Assembly (NCBI RefSeq): GCF_002836735.1
Contig: NZ_PJAS01000057.1
Location: forward strand, 1-64,000
Source of the DNA: Psychrobacter sp. 4Bb
GTDB taxonomy: Bacteria > Pseudomonadota > Gammaproteobacteria > Pseudomonadales > Moraxellaceae
Reading direction: 5' to 3'
Length of the DNA stretch: 64,000 nucleotides
How positions within the stretch are numbered: position 1 is the stretch's first letter; each line of letters opens with the position of its first letter. The notes under the pieces are model-generated. The model was not told the origin of the DNA, ran no database searches, and was given only the letters and a program-made list of their open reading frames with translations. A program made the position numbers and the translations under genes. Of the stretch, positions 1-11,215 are shown piece by piece.

Positions 1-1
1 C

Positions 2-61
2 GCTATTCGTGAAGGCGGCCGTACTGTAGGCGCTGGTGTTGTTGCTAACGTATTGAACTAA
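2..61 (+). CDS. tuf: Elongation factor Tu, C-terminal end (partial)
   Basis: Only the last 19 codons and the TAA stop lie in the window. The reading frame starting at base 2 gives AIREGGRTVGAGVVANVLN, the conserved end of EF-Tu domain III (the usual form is REGGRTVGAGVV followed by a variable tail). EF-Tu delivers aminoacyl-tRNA to the ribosome with GTP. The gene continues to the left of the window and is followed within 40 bases by a strong terminator, so it is the last gene of its transcript. Which tuf copy it is cannot be told from this fragment. Confidence 0.93.
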   Translation, partial: AIREGGRTVGAGVVANVLN

Positions 62-99
62 TCCTTAAGTCTCAGCAATGAGCTTATGAATTAGTCATA

Positions 100-134
100 A
101 AAAAGGCCATCCTATTTAGGGTGGTCTTTTTTTT
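100..134 (+). terminator. Rho-independent terminator of tuf
   Basis: A stem made of GGCCATCCT and AGGGTGGTC with a short ATTT-type loop is followed by a run of eight T. It sits 40 bases after the tuf stop and separates it from rimI. Confidence 0.88.
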
Positions 135-228
135 GCGATAAAAAATAAATAATTTGGTCACTTACTTATATAATCTAAGTACAACCAAATGATGAGACTG
201 ATTAAATGATAAGTATAAAAGGAACGTC

Positions 229-723
229 ATGTTTGCGATAGAAGTATTACCAACGAATGCAGTAAATTCCGAAAACGTCATTCAAACTGTTGCCGATATA
301 GAAGCAATGGTGCAACCAGATGATGCTTGGAATCAGAAAACGTTGACAGAGTTGCTTGAGCAGGACAGCATTCGTCTGCTGATTGCTTACGATCAAGCCA
401 AAGAAGAGAGCGTCTCTCATCGTGAGATAGTTGGCTATTGCTTATATCAAACGACTTTTGAGCAAGCAGAGGTGTTGCGTATCGGAACTGATCCAAAGTA
501 CCAACGTCAGGGCATTGCTTCACAGGTATTAAATAAACTGCATGAGCTGTTACAGCTTAATCAGGTCGAAAGTCTTTTGTTAGAAGTACGTGCCGATAAT
601 GCAGCGGCGATAGCGTTATACGAGCAACAAGCATTTAGCATCATTCATAGACGCAAAGGATATTATAAAGTGCCACATGAACCAGCAATCGATGCATTAA
701 TCATGCAGCACACTTATATTTAA
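229..723 (+). CDS. rimI: Ribosomal protein bS18 alanine N-acetyltransferase (RimI-type GNAT)
   Basis: 164 residues, about the usual RimI length with a slightly long N-terminus. The GNAT core is visible: strand VLRIGTDPKYQRQGIASQVL (about residues 83-102) carries the acetyl-CoA pyrophosphate loop motif QRQGIAS. The stretch LLLEVRADNAAAIALYEQQ, followed by GYYK, is the RimI-type motif B region with its catalytic-loop tyrosine. The family acetylates the N-terminal alanine of ribosomal protein S18 in the cytoplasm with acetyl-CoA. The ATG is preceded by AAAGGAA at good spacing. The gene stands alone between the tuf terminator and a convergent merR gene. Assignment to RimI rather than another GNAT rests on this pattern only. 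Confidence 0.85.
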   Translation: MFAIEVLPTNAVNSENVIQTVADIEAMVQPDDAWNQKTLTELLEQDSIRLLIAYDQAKEESVSHREIVGYCLYQTTFEQAEVLRIGTDPKYQRQGIASQVLNKLHELLQLNQVESLLLEVRADNAAAIALYEQQAFSIIHRRKGYYKVPHEPAIDALIMQHTYI

Positions 724-816
724 TGAAGAGAGTAAAGCTTAATAAAAATAAACGACGATAATAAAAGTAGCTACAACAGCTACGATATAAAAGCAGAGTT
801 AACTAAGATTTAAGCT

Positions 817-1251
817 TTATTGCAAAGGAATTTTCTTTTTACAGACTTCCACATCAAGCTGATAATCACTATCGGCTTTCATTCGACCTAAAATATCTAA
901 GCGTTCGCTGAGCAGCTCCACCATTATACTAATATTGGCTTGCTGTTTTTTAACTTGTTCTAATTTTTGCTGAGTGAGTATGAGCTGCGAATCAATATCC
1001 AAGTGACCATCATAATAATCATTTAAGCTGTTTTTGATTTCAGTAAGCGTAAAGCCAATAGCTTGTGCGCTTTTGATCAGCTCTATGCGTTCGATACATT
1101 CTGGATGAAATTCGGTATATAGACGGGAGCCTGCCTGACGCTTGCGAGATTTTAGCAGGCCTAATTGCTCGTAATGGCGAACCGTATCTTTGGTCGTATT
1201 GGCTTTTGCTGCTAGCTCACCAATCAATAGAAACGATGTATCAAGTGCCAT
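817..1251 (-). CDS. MerR-family transcriptional regulator
   Basis: 144 residues. The N-terminus LLIGELAAKANTTKDTVRHY (from about residue 7) is the MerR winged helix-turn-helix, followed by the typical EQLGLL and SRLYTEF turns. Residues 80-130 form a heptad-rich dimerization helix (QLILTQQKLEQVKKQQ). The only C-terminal cysteine is in EVCKKK, so a classical multi-Cys metal site is not evident and the inducer is unknown. The ATG has AAGAGG upstream. It lies 29 bases downstream of aat on the same strand, as the likely last gene of trxB-aat-merR. No characteristic MerR promoter target was recognised nearby. Confidence 0.85.
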   Translation of the reverse strand: MALDTSFLLIGELAAKANTTKDTVRHYEQLGLLKSRKRQAGSRLYTEFHPECIERIELIKSAQAIGFTLTEIKNSLNDYYDGHLDIDSQLILTQQKLEQVKKQQANISIMVELLSERLDILGRMKADSDYQLDVEVCKKKIPLQ

Positions 1252-1280
1252 AATAACCTCTTATTTTTTCTCTATGATAA

Positions 1281-2087
1281 TCATAACTCTAGTTGCCACG
1301 GCGATTCGCTATCCAGTAGCGATACGGATAACGGTTTATGAGAGTGCTTTTGCCATGGCACAGACTGGCTGCCTATTAAGTTGTCTAACTGAGCTAGGAA
1401 ATCAGCACGCGGTAAAGTAGTCGCACCTAAGCTCATCAAATGATCGTTCGGTAACTGACAGTCGACGAGTGCGACATCACTTTGCTCACACAGGCGCATC
1501 AGACCCCAAAACGCTAGCTTTGACGCATTAGACGCTCGATGAAACATTGATTCACCAAAATAGATGCCGTTTATCTTTAACCCGTATAATCCGCCAATCA
1601 ATTGTCCTGTCTCGTCCCAAACTTCAATGCTATGAGCAAAGCCTTGCGCATGCAATTTGGTATAAGCTTCGATCATCTCATCATGAATCCAAGTATGCTC
1701 ACCTTCAGGCTGATTGTCATTAAGGCCAACGCTACGCGGTAAGCTACAGGCATGTATGACATCGTCAAAAGCTTGATTAAGCGTCACTTGCCAACGTTCG
1801 CGATTTGCTTGCTTACGTAGAGACTTACTCGGTTGATAGGCAGAGGGGACAATCACACAACGCGGCTCGGGACACCACCAAGCAATAGGCTCATCTTCGT
1901 TAAACCAAGGAAATAGCCCCTGAGCGTAGGCTGATATCAGCGTTTCAGGCGCTAAGTCACCACCCATAGCGACGATGCCAATACCATCAGGATCGATAGA
2001 AATGGGATCGGGAAAGTCATAACGCCCAAGACTTTTTAAAGTCTCAGGCATAATGTGTTTATCGTGCTGTTGAGTAAAGTTGCCCAT
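1281..2087 (-). CDS. aat: Leucyl/phenylalanyl-tRNA--protein transferase
   Basis: 268 residues. Aat transfers Leu or Phe from tRNA to proteins with N-terminal Arg or Lys, marking them for ClpAP/ClpS degradation (N-end rule) in the cytoplasm. Family hallmarks: GGDLAPETLISAYAQGLFPW (about residues 42-61), WWCPEPRC, the HTWIHDEMIEAY block, and GGLYGLKINGIYFGESMF. The start codon follows the trxB stop with no spacer (TAA immediately followed by ATG), indicating translational coupling. The first 25 residues are an extension relative to E. coli Aat. An internal Met at residue 13 is a possible alternative start. Confidence 0.95.
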   Translation of the reverse strand: MGNFTQQHDKHIMPETLKSLGRYDFPDPISIDPDGIGIVAMGGDLAPETLISAYAQGLFPWFNEDEPIAWWCPEPRCVIVPSAYQPSKSLRKQANRERWQVTLNQAFDDVIHACSLPRSVGLNDNQPEGEHTWIHDEMIEAYTKLHAQGFAHSIEVWDETGQLIGGLYGLKINGIYFGESMFHRASNASKLAFWGLMRLCEQSDVALVDCQLPNDHLMSLGATTLPRADFLAQLDNLIGSQSVPWQKHSHKPLSVSLLDSESPWQLEL

Positions 2088-3657
<1,570 letters not shown>

Positions 3658-6600
3658 GTGATATCAGCACCGCTTATTGAGTATTTAAAAAAGGGAATGT
3701 TTACCCTCCTTGGGTTAATACTGGCCGTTTATCTGTTTGTCATTTTGATGACTTATACAGGCAACGATCCTAGCTGGTCGCACATCAGTAGTGATATGAC
3801 CACGATTAATAATATGGGCGGCGAGGCAGGCGCATGGTTATCCGATTTGCTTTATAGCTTTTTTGGGTTTGGTGCTTGGTGGTTTTTGGCATTTGTGGTT
3901 TATGAATCTATCTTGATTTGGTGGGAAAACAAGCCAACGTTTTGGCTCATGCGATTGGTCGCTTATGTGTTTTTACTATTAAGTGCTAGCGCATTATTTG
4001 CACAATTGGTCTCTCTAGTTCAGCAAGTCACAAACCCTGACGCAATCGGCCTCGAAGGCGTCGCTGGTGGCATCATCGGGCTAGAACTACAAGCGCGTTT
4101 GGCACAGCTGCTATCGCAGTGGGGGAGTGTGGTTTTCTTAGCAGTATTCGTTGTGATTACCGCTACGTTTGCCTTTAATATCCATTGGATGACGATATAT
4201 CAAAAGGTTCGTGCATTATCATGGCTTGGCTCAGGTGTAAAAAGTCAGAATGCTATCGACGTTACTGAACCGAGCACTAAATTACAAGATGATACCCAGA
4301 ACTTAGAAGAATCGGTAGATAAAAAAGTAGAGCATGAGCAGCTACCACTTGAGTTGCAATCTGCTGAAAATACTAGCGGTACTCAAGACGTCAGCAGTAG
4401 TGGACGTTTCGGTAGTGTATTGTCAGACTTTTTGGCAACATCAGGGTTGGCAGATAGTGTCAAAGCCTCCGTCATCGCAGCAAAAGCAGCAGCGACACCT
4501 AATAGCTCAAAAGGTGAGCATGTAGTTACCGATACAGGCTCGCTTAATAACTCTACTGATAATACGGTCAATAATACAGCCCAGCCATTAGCCTCAAATA
4601 CACCTGTTGCTCGCAAAGTTGAGCCAAGCTTTGCGTGGAATGATGCCAATACTGTCGATGATTTACTCGCAAGTGAGCAAATGGTTTATAATGCCAATAG
4701 CATGGACAGCTCGGCTATGCCTGTACCTAACTATTCCCAAGCGGGTACTAGTAGTACAGCATCGTTAGAGAAATCAGTACCTGCTACTGTTGTGACCACT
4801 ACAACGATGGAAGCGGTTGATCAACCAGATATACATGATAAAGAATCACTAGCTCAGCCATCAGTTGATGAGTCAGTGAGCAGTAATTTAGCCAGTCAGC
4901 CAGTCATTGAACCTGCTGATCCTAAAATCTCTACGACACATGAGACTGAGGAAGTAGATAAGTTGGCAGAAGCATGGTTGGCAGAGCATGCTAACATATC
5001 AGAACCTACTGAATCTGTTGTAGGAACGTATGAAGACTCTAAGCCTGTTCAGGAAATCATAGCAGCTGAGCCAATAGTACAAGAGAAAAACCCAGAACCT
5101 ATCTTAGAAGAGCCTATTAGCTTTGCACAGGAGTCAGCCAATCAACTGTCTGATACGCCTGTAGAGTTGCCACATACTGAAAAAACAGCAGTAGCCCCTG
5201 AGCCTGAAGTTGCTCCGGTAACAGTAGAGACTGAGCCTGCATTGCCAGATGTGCCAGATGTGCCAGATGTGTCAGACATGACACCAACCAATACGCCTCC
5301 TGCCAATCCAAAAGCAGCGCCAACGGTGGAAGCGACCAGTCCAGTCTCGAATATACAGCCTGAGCCTAAAACGCCCGCGCAACCATCTGTTAGTTTTGCT
5401 GTCCCAGAGGGCGATAGCAGCAACCATATCACTGATATGATGCCAGAGGACGACAGTGATGACGACATTAATGTACCGGTCATGCCTCATATTAGTGATG
5501 ATGCAGCTTTTAGTCAAAAGTCACGCTCGATGCAAACGGCAGCTTATCGCAGCAGCCTGACGCCTATTCCAGAAGTGTCTATATTGGATAAGCCAGATCC
5601 TGATCGTAAGCCTAGCTATACTGTGGCTGAGCTTGAAAAACTGTCTGAATTGTTAGAAATTAAACTACAAGAATTTAACGTAAAAGCCTCTGTGGTTAAT
5701 GCTATTCCAGGGCCTGTCGTCACCCGTTTTGAAGTAGAGTTGGCTGCTGGGGTGAAGGCTAGTAAAGTCACAGGTATCTCGCGTGATTTAGCGCGCTCAC
5801 TATCGATGGCTTCTTTGCGTGTGGTAGAAGTGATTCCGGGTAAACCGTATATCGGTATCGAAGTGCCTAACAAGAAACGTGAAATGGTACGCTTGATTGA
5901 ACTGCTCAATACAGAAACGTTCAAAGACCCGAAAGCGCAGATTAGCATGGCAATGGGTAAAGACATTGGTGGTAACCCAATCATTACCGACCTTGCGCGT
6001 GCGCCGCATATGCTAGTCGCTGGTACCACAGGTTCTGGTAAATCAGTATTGGTCAACTCAATGCTACTATCGATGCTACTCAAATATACACCCAATGAGC
6101 TGCGTCTTATCTTGATTGATCCAAAGCAGCTTGAGCTTGCTAACTATAATGATATTCCGCATTTGCTAACGCCAGTAGTCACAGATATGACGGAAGCGGC
6201 CAGTAGCTTGTCATGGTGCGTGGCAGAGATGGAACGTCGCTATCAACTGATGAGTTTACTCAAAGTGCGTAAGCTTAATGAGTTTAATAAAAAGGTCATT
6301 GCTGCTGAAAAATCAGGTAATCCAATGCTCGATCCTCTATGGCGTCCAAATGACAGCGTAAGTATTAGCCAAGCACCCAAGCTAAAAACACTACCCATGA
6401 TTGTCATTGTCGCGGATGAGTTTGCTGATATGATTATGCAAGTTGGTAAACAAGCCGAAGAGCTCATCACACGTTTGGCGCAAAAATCGCGTGCTGCCGG
6501 TATTCATTTAATGCTAGCGACTCAGCGTCCATCAGTCGATGTCATTACTGGTCTGATTAAAGCCAATATCCCAGTGCGTGCGGCACTACGAGTCAACTCA

Positions 6601-7035
6601 AAAGTCGATTCACGTACGATTCTAGATAGTGGCGGTGCTGAGGACATGCTAGGTAACGGTGATATGTTGTTCTTGGGGCCAGGGCAAATCGAGCCAGATC
6701 GTGTACATGGTGCTTACGTTAGTGACGAAGAAGTTAACCGTGTCTGTGATGCGTGGCGTGAGCGCGGCGCCCCTGATTATATTGATAATATGGCAGGCAA
6801 TTTTGAATTGTCTAGCCCAGGCGGTGGTAGTACAGCCAATGCCTCTGGTGAAGATGATGATTTATATAATGATGCCGTGGCCTTCATCATGGAAACACGT
6901 AAGGTTTCTGCTTCAAGCATTCAGCGTAAATTCAGCATCGGCTATAACCGTGCCGCGCGTATTGTCGATTCTATGGAAGAAGCTGGATTGGTCAGCTCGA
7001 TGGGCAAAAGTGGCAAACGTGAGCTGTTGATGTAG
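3658..7035 (+). CDS. ftsK: DNA translocase FtsK
   Basis: 1125 residues with a GTG start. FtsK sits at the division septum and pumps chromosome ends so that XerCD can resolve dimers at dif. Domains in order: an N-terminal membrane part with about four hydrophobic segments (residues 10-190); a long, acidic, Pro/Thr/Glu-rich linker (about 200-640) including a PDVPDVPDVSD repeat; then the motor with Walker A GTTGSGKS at 789-796 and Walker B ending in DE at 920-921; and finally the winged-helix gamma domain (about 1065-1125, with SIQRKFSIGYNRAARIVDSM) that reads KOPS sequences. The linker is long, as in Pseudomonas and Acinetobacter FtsK. The gene is monocistronic here. Confidence 0.97.
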   Translation: MISAPLIEYLKKGMFTLLGLILAVYLFVILMTYTGNDPSWSHISSDMTTINNMGGEAGAWLSDLLYSFFGFGAWWFLAFVVYESILIWWENKPTFWLMRLVAYVFLLLSASALFAQLVSLVQQVTNPDAIGLEGVAGGIIGLELQARLAQLLSQWGSVVFLAVFVVITATFAFNIHWMTIYQKVRALSWLGSGVKSQNAIDVTEPSTKLQDDTQNLEESVDKKVEHEQLPLELQSAENTSGTQDVSSSGRFGSVLSDFLATSGLADSVKASVIAAKAAATPNSSKGEHVVTDTGSLNNSTDNTVNNTAQPLASNTPVARKVEPSFAWNDANTVDDLLASEQMVYNANSMDSSAMPVPNYSQAGTSSTASLEKSVPATVVTTTTMEAVDQPDIHDKESLAQPSVDESVSSNLASQPVIEPADPKISTTHETEEVDKLAEAWLAEHANISEPTESVVGTYEDSKPVQEIIAAEPIVQEKNPEPILEEPISFAQESANQLSDTPVELPHTEKTAVAPEPEVAPVTVETEPALPDVPDVPDVSDMTPTNTPPANPKAAPTVEATSPVSNIQPEPKTPAQPSVSFAVPEGDSSNHITDMMPEDDSDDDINVPVMPHISDDAAFSQKSRSMQTAAYRSSLTPIPEVSILDKPDPDRKPSYTVAELEKLSELLEIKLQEFNVKASVVNAIPGPVVTRFEVELAAGVKASKVTGISRDLARSLSMASLRVVEVIPGKPYIGIEVPNKKREMVRLIELLNTETFKDPKAQISMAMGKDIGGNPIITDLARAPHMLVAGTTGSGKSVLVNSMLLSMLLKYTPNELRLILIDPKQLELANYNDIPHLLTPVVTDMTEAASSLSWCVAEMERRYQLMSLLKVRKLNEFNKKVIAAEKSGNPMLDPLWRPNDSVSISQAPKLKTLPMIVIVADEFADMIMQVGKQAEELITRLAQKSRAAGIHLMLATQRPSVDVITGLIKANIPVRAALRVNSKVDSRTILDSGGAEDMLGNGDMLFLGPGQIEPDRVHGAYVSDEEVNRVCDAWRERGAPDYIDNMAGNFELSSPGGGSTANASGEDDDLYNDAVAFIMETRKVSASSIQRKFSIGYNRAARIVDSMEEAGLVSSMGKSGKRELLM

Positions 7036-7143
7036 ATAAATACTATCCTTAAAAACTGGTTTTAATTAGTTATCTTTAATTGTTCATATTAGAATAAGTA
7101 TCAAAAGTATTAACTGCACCTGCTGAATATATAGGAAGGTTTT

Positions 7144-7425
7144 ATGAAGAAATTGGTATCCATTATTATCATTATGTCTTTAGGTATCTACGATATAGCG
7201 TTTGCTGATACGTTCCAAAAGCATATGTACTGCTCTAAGCCTAGTAAGCCCTACAATTTTACATCCGAAGCCCAGTACAATAGGTTTGTCGATGACGTTA
7301 ATAAATATCAAATTTGTATTAACGACTTTGTTGAAGAACAAAACCAGGGAATTAAAAATCATCAAAAATCTATAAACAATGCAATTGAAGAGTGGAATAG
7401 GTTTGTTCAGTTCGAATTGAAATAA
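7144..7425 (+). CDS. Small secreted protein of unknown function
   Basis: 93 residues, not recognised. Residues 1-21 (KK, then a hydrophobic run, ending AFA) form a clear Sec signal peptide; the mature part of about 70 residues is hydrophilic. It has two cysteines (YCSKPSKPYNF and YQICINDF) that could form a disulfide in the periplasm, and its C-terminal half (EEQNQGIKNHQKSINNAIEEW) is predicted helical. The ATG is preceded by AGGAAGG at a good distance. It has its own terminator 20 bases after the stop, so it is a genuine stand-alone gene. The two Cys flanking a helical stretch recall other short periplasmic proteins of unknown role, but no family is claimed. Confidence 0.75.
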   Translation: MKKLVSIIIIMSLGIYDIAFADTFQKHMYCSKPSKPYNFTSEAQYNRFVDDVNKYQICINDFVEEQNQGIKNHQKSINNAIEEWNRFVQFELK

Positions 7426-7440
7426 ATTTTTGAATAATAG

Positions 7441-7471
7441 AAAAGTCGAGCAAAGTTGTTTGACTTTTTTT
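7441..7471 (+). terminator. Rho-independent terminator after the small secreted protein gene
   Basis: AAAAGTCGAGCAA pairs with TTGTTTGACTTTT (two G-U pairs) over a two-base loop, followed by T residues. Confidence 0.8.
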
Positions 7472-7540
7472 ATGTGTAACTATAATTAAGAATGTAAAAT
7501 TTAATCTTATTAAACACTATCAAACTAGGGAAGGTTAGTT

Positions 7541-9034
7541 ATGTTTAAAGAATATACTCAGTATGATGGGCTCGCCTTAGCGGCATTGGTCAATTCAGGT
7601 GAGGTCAGCGCGAAAGAATTGCTAGATGCTGCTGTCCATCAAGCCAATCAAATCAACCCTAAGCTAAATGCCATCGTGCATCGTTTTGATGAGCGCGCTT
7701 ACAATGCCGCGCAGGCAGGTTTGCCTTCAGGTGTATTTACTGGCGTGCCGTATTTACTAAAAGATTTATCATTTAGTTTTGCCGACGAGCCGATTACGAT
7801 GGGCAGTCGCAGCGTCAATATTATTTCAGAAAAAGACAGCGAAATCGTCAAACGGATGAAGGCGACAGGTGTTAATACCTTCGGCAAGACTAACACGCCT
7901 GAGTTTGGTCTGATTATCACGACTGAGCCAAAAGCGCATGGTGCTACTCATAATCCTTTTAAAAAAGGCTACAGTTCTGGCGGCTCGTCAGGTGGTAGTG
8001 CAGCAGCAGTTGCGAGCGGTATTGTCCCGATGGCAGGCGGTGGTGACGGTGGCGGCTCGATACGTTTCCCATCTGCTTGGTGCGGTACGTTTGGGTTAAA
8101 GCCAAGCCGCGGACGTAATCCAATGGGCCCTAATCTTGGTGAAGGCTGGGAGGGGGCAGTGGCTGACCATGTGATTACGCGATCAGTGCGCGATAGTGCG
8201 GCGATGCTAGATGCCACTAGTGGAGCAGAGATTGGTGCCCCTTACGTTATTGCTCCGCCAGACGGTACGTTTCTGCAAGCGGCAATGCGTGCACCGCGAA
8301 AGCTAAAAATTGCTTTGCATCAGCAGCCTTTGATAGCCAATACGACAGTGGACAAAGAGGTGCTGGCGGTACTTGAGCAAACGGCTAAGCAATTAGAGTC
8401 TATGGGTCATGAAGTAGTACCAGCCGAGCCAAACATCAACATTGAGCAGTTTTGGCATGACTTTATCGTTGTGGTCTGCGCGCATACTGCTTTTACGATT
8501 GATAATATCGAGCGTGAGTTTGGGGTTGACCACGTCAAAAACCTAGAGCCGCAAACTTATAATATGGCACTGCTTGGGCGCTCATTATCAGCGGTTGATT
8601 TGGCACATGCGAAACATGGCTGGCATCATAGTCAGTATCAGACGGGTCTATTGCTAGAAGACTACGATATGATTTTGTGCCCGACTGTACCCACGCCTGC
8701 GGTAAAGCATGGTGTGCTACCGCCGAGTCGTATGGATGAGATGATGATGCGTAGCGCCGAGGTGCTTAATAAAGGTTTTAATATGGGTAGATATGCCTTT
8801 AGCTCAGGCATGATAGAAAAGCTCAGCGCACCTGTATTAGGTAAGATGGGTTTTACGTTATTGGGTAATGTTACAGGGTTACCCGCAATGTCAGTACCCG
8901 TTGGTATGAGCAAAAAAGGCCTACCGATTGGCATGCAATTAATTGGGCGCATGAATGATGAAGCGACATTATTCAGCGTGGCGGGCGAGATGGAGCGTGC
9001 AGGTTTATTTACCAAACACGCTTTTGAGAATTAG
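7541..9034 (+). CDS. Amidase (amidase-signature family)
   Basis: 497 residues. The amidase-signature core is present: Lys in PYLLKDLSF (about residue 77), the Gly/Ser-rich stretch [16 protein letters not shown] (about 146-161), and the nucleophile region [12 protein letters not shown] (about 167-178), giving the Lys-Ser-Ser triad of this family. These enzymes hydrolyse carboxamides in the cytoplasm; there is no signal peptide. It is not GatA: it lacks the GatCAB context and has the C-terminal region of the stand-alone amidases (often annotated 6-aminohexanoate-cyclic-dimer hydrolase-like). The substrate cannot be read from sequence. The ATG has GGGAAGG upstream. It is convergent with the next gene. 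Confidence 0.88.
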   Translation: MFKEYTQYDGLALAALVNSGEVSAKELLDAAVHQANQINPKLNAIVHRFDERAYNAAQAGLPSGVFTGVPYLLKDLSFSFADEPITMGSRSVNIISEKDSEIVKRMKATGVNTFGKTNTPEFGLIITTEPKAHGATHNPFKKGYSSGGSSGGSAAAVASGIVPMAGGGDGGGSIRFPSAWCGTFGLKPSRGRNPMGPNLGEGWEGAVADHVITRSVRDSAAMLDATSGAEIGAPYVIAPPDGTFLQAAMRAPRKLKIALHQQPLIANTTVDKEVLAVLEQTAKQLESMGHEVVPAEPNINIEQFWHDFIVVVCAHTAFTIDNIEREFGVDHVKNLEPQTYNMALLGRSLSAVDLAHAKHGWHHSQYQTGLLLEDYDMILCPTVPTPAVKHGVLPPSRMDEMMMRSAEVLNKGFNMGRYAFSSGMIEKLSAPVLGKMGFTLLGNVTGLPAMSVPVGMSKKGLPIGMQLIGRMNDEATLFSVAGEMERAGLFTKHAFEN

Positions 9035-9063
9035 GGTTAAGCTATAGTTTGGATTGATAGCAC

Positions 9064-9954
9064 TCAATCAAAGCGATAGATGTCCATACCCAAGCTATGA
9101 TGGGCCATACTTTGATGAACGACAGAAACGCGCTGACCAGTACCTAATGCAAAAAACAGCGGTAGCAAGTGCTCATCACTTGGATGAATGTCCTTGTAGT
9201 CTGGGTACTGCTGCCAGTCGAGCGCCGTGGGAATGTCTATTTTGAGCTGCTGCAACAACCATTGCTTAAACGTTTTGGCTGCTTGATCGATGCTGTCAGC
9301 TTCCCAGCGCAATGCTTGCAAATTGTGCGTAATGTTACCTGAGCCAATGACGAGAATTTGCTCATCACGTAGATGTGCCAATTGTGCGCCTAATTGATAG
9401 CAGGCAATACTGTCATAATGCTGTGGTAGTGATATCTGTACGATAGGCACATCGGCTTCTGGATACAGATGTCTGAGCGGCGCCCACACACCATGATCAC
9501 AGGCACGTACTGGATTGACACTACAAGTGATGCCACGTGCGGTCAGCTGCTGTGCAAGTGTCTCAGCCAGTGCTGGCTGGCCTGTAGCAGGATACTGAAT
9601 GTCATAAAGTTCAGGCGAAAACCCTGAAAAGTCATGCCACGTCTTTGGCTGTGGATTACTGCTAATCTCTAGCTTTGCTGACTGCCAATGCGCTGACATA
9701 ATGACGATGGCACGTGGCTGAGGTAGGTTTTGACCAATACGTGCCAGTGCACTGGTCGTCGCAGACTGCTCAATCGCAAGCGTAGGCGCGCCATGCGAGA
9801 TAAAGAGCGCTGGTAGCTTAGATGTATTCGTCGCTACATCAGACGTATTTTCCCATGCGGCAGCCGCTGTGATAGGCGTCTGCACACTATGATGGTCATC
9901 ACGTTGATGAGAGGTCTTAGAGGCGTTGGGTGTCGCACGTTTTGGATATTTCAT
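9064..9954 (-). CDS. ygiD: Class III extradiol ring-cleavage dioxygenase, DODA/YgiD type
   Basis: 296 residues. Family members are Zn- or Fe-dependent extradiol dioxygenases acting on catechols such as L-DOPA. Visible metal and catalytic histidines: ALFISHGAP (about residue 52), VIMSAHWQSA, CDHGVWAPLRHLYPEADVP, and GSGNITHNLQ. The YgiD/DODA fold ends near residue 296. About 45 N-terminal residues before LPALFISHG are an extension without recognisable motif; no in-frame Met is available later in it, so the ATG at 9954 is used. Physiological substrate unknown. Confidence 0.85.
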   Translation of the reverse strand: MKYPKRATPNASKTSHQRDDHHSVQTPITAAAAWENTSDVATNTSKLPALFISHGAPTLAIEQSATTSALARIGQNLPQPRAIVIMSAHWQSAKLEISSNPQPKTWHDFSGFSPELYDIQYPATGQPALAETLAQQLTARGITCSVNPVRACDHGVWAPLRHLYPEADVPIVQISLPQHYDSIACYQLGAQLAHLRDEQILVIGSGNITHNLQALRWEADSIDQAAKTFKQWLLQQLKIDIPTALDWQQYPDYKDIHPSDEHLLPLFFALGTGQRVSVVHQSMAHHSLGMDIYRFD

Positions 9955-10038
9955 GTTGCATTTATTAGGGCGTGCGCCAGTTTTTCAATCTATTTTAGGG
10001 TTGATGTTTTAAATCAAAAAAATAGCTTAGTATTTTAT

Positions 10039-10527
10039 TTAATTACCACGGTGATAAGGGTGGTTATTATTGATACTCATCGCGCGATACAATTGTTCCA
10101 TAAGTACGACGCGTACTAGCGGATGCGGCAATGTCAGTGCTGATAGTGATAATTTTGCATCGGCCTTTGCCAATACTTCTGGTGAGACGCCATCTGCGCC
10201 GCCGATGACCAAGGCAATATCATCGCCTTGTAGCATGCCATCAGCGAGCTTATCAGCCAGTCCTTCTGTAGAAATCATCTTGCCTTTGACATCTAATACC
10301 CAAAATTGCTCGCGGCTTGATGCATTATGAACGGCTAATATAGCCTGACCTTCTTGCTCACGGTACTGTGCCAAATTAGCATCTGAAGGGTTTTTTGCCC
10401 GCTTGGCTGCCGCAATTTCGACAATTTCTGTGCTGAGCATCGGTTGAATGCGTTTGTAATATTCGTCAAAACCCGTCTGTACCCAGCTAGGCATTTTATT
10501 GCCAACGGTCAAAATCCTTACTTTCAT
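10039..10527 (-). CDS. rlmH: 23S rRNA (pseudouridine1915-N3)-methyltransferase
   Basis: 162 residues from the ATG at 10527, matching the family length; the frame is open ten codons further up, but conservation begins at MKVRILTVGNKMPSWV. RlmH is a SPOUT methyltransferase that methylates pseudouridine 1915 in helix 69 of 23S rRNA using SAM. Motifs: the knot loop VIGGADGVS (about residues 103-111) and the C-terminal LPHPLVRVVLMEQLYRA, both RlmH signatures. In many relatives it pairs with rsfS near mrdA; that context is absent here. Upstream there is GAGATGG as a modest ribosome site. Confidence 0.95.
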   Translation of the reverse strand: MKVRILTVGNKMPSWVQTGFDEYYKRIQPMLSTEIVEIAAAKRAKNPSDANLAQYREQEGQAILAVHNASSREQFWVLDVKGKMISTEGLADKLADGMLQGDDIALVIGGADGVSPEVLAKADAKLSLSALTLPHPLVRVVLMEQLYRAMSINNNHPYHRGN

Positions 10528-10612
10528 AATGCTTACCATCTCGATAATTGAATTCAAGCTTACTAGGGTGTGTTCTTAATAGTTGTATCGTTCGTTCTTT
10601 ATTGTCTGCAAT

Positions 10613-11161
10613 TTACATCAGAGGGTTAATCGTCTCTGATACGTTGCTACTTGCGCTTTGATCATCGTCGCTTTTATCACTTTGGGTTGGCTTTGGAATG
10701 ACAGTCAGCTTTGCATCAGACTCAAAGACAATGGCTTCGACATCATCAAAACTATTAATCCCTTCAGAACGCATGGCACATTCGATTTCTTGACGCGTCA
10801 AACGCTCATCACGCATGGCATCTGGCAAAAACTGCCCTTGATAAAAAACGATACGCGGCTCTGATAAAATAAAGTTACTAAATTGCGGTGAAATAGCCGC
10901 ATATTTGGTCACCACAAATTGTAATAGGTACAGCACTAAAATCGACGAAACCCCTTCCACAAAGGGAATGTCTTTGAGCAAAATCGTACTGGCACCTAAC
11001 GAGCCGATCATGACCGTTACGATCCAATCGAAGTTATTGAGCTGCGACGTCGAGCGTTTGCCAGAGATTTTGGTAACTGTCACGATCAACACGTAGACCA
11101 TAACAGTTGTCAAAACAATACGACCAAGCTTGTCTATGCTGTCAAAAAAGATCATGTCCAT
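10613..11161 (-). CDS. DUF421/YetF-like membrane protein
   Basis: 182 residues from the ATG at 11161, chosen because AGGAGCG lies 7 bases upstream; the frame stays open 12 codons further. Three hydrophobic segments lie in the first about 95 residues (LGRIVLTTVMVYVLIVTV; FDWIVTVMIGSLGASTIL; VSSILVLYLLQFVV), followed by a soluble domain with PRIVFYQGQFLPDAM and the pattern EIECAMRSEGINSFDDVEAI, which is the DUF421 (YetF/YdfR) core. The tail is Ser/Asp-rich and non-conserved. Function of the family is not established (membrane, possibly stress or sporulation related in Bacillus). Confidence 0.85.
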   Translation of the reverse strand: MDMIFFDSIDKLGRIVLTTVMVYVLIVTVTKISGKRSTSQLNNFDWIVTVMIGSLGASTILLKDIPFVEGVSSILVLYLLQFVVTKYAAISPQFSNFILSEPRIVFYQGQFLPDAMRDERLTRQEIECAMRSEGINSFDDVEAIVFESDAKLTVIPKPTQSDKSDDDQSASSNVSETINPLM

Positions 11162-11215
11162 AATGTTCGCTCCTATTATAAAGGTAAAACAAGTCATCGC
11201 TAAAACTTTACTTAC

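Noticed and set aside
5616..6095. 159-codon antisense frame in ftsK
   Set aside because: Overlaps the conserved motor domain of ftsK, which is clearly coding on the other strand.
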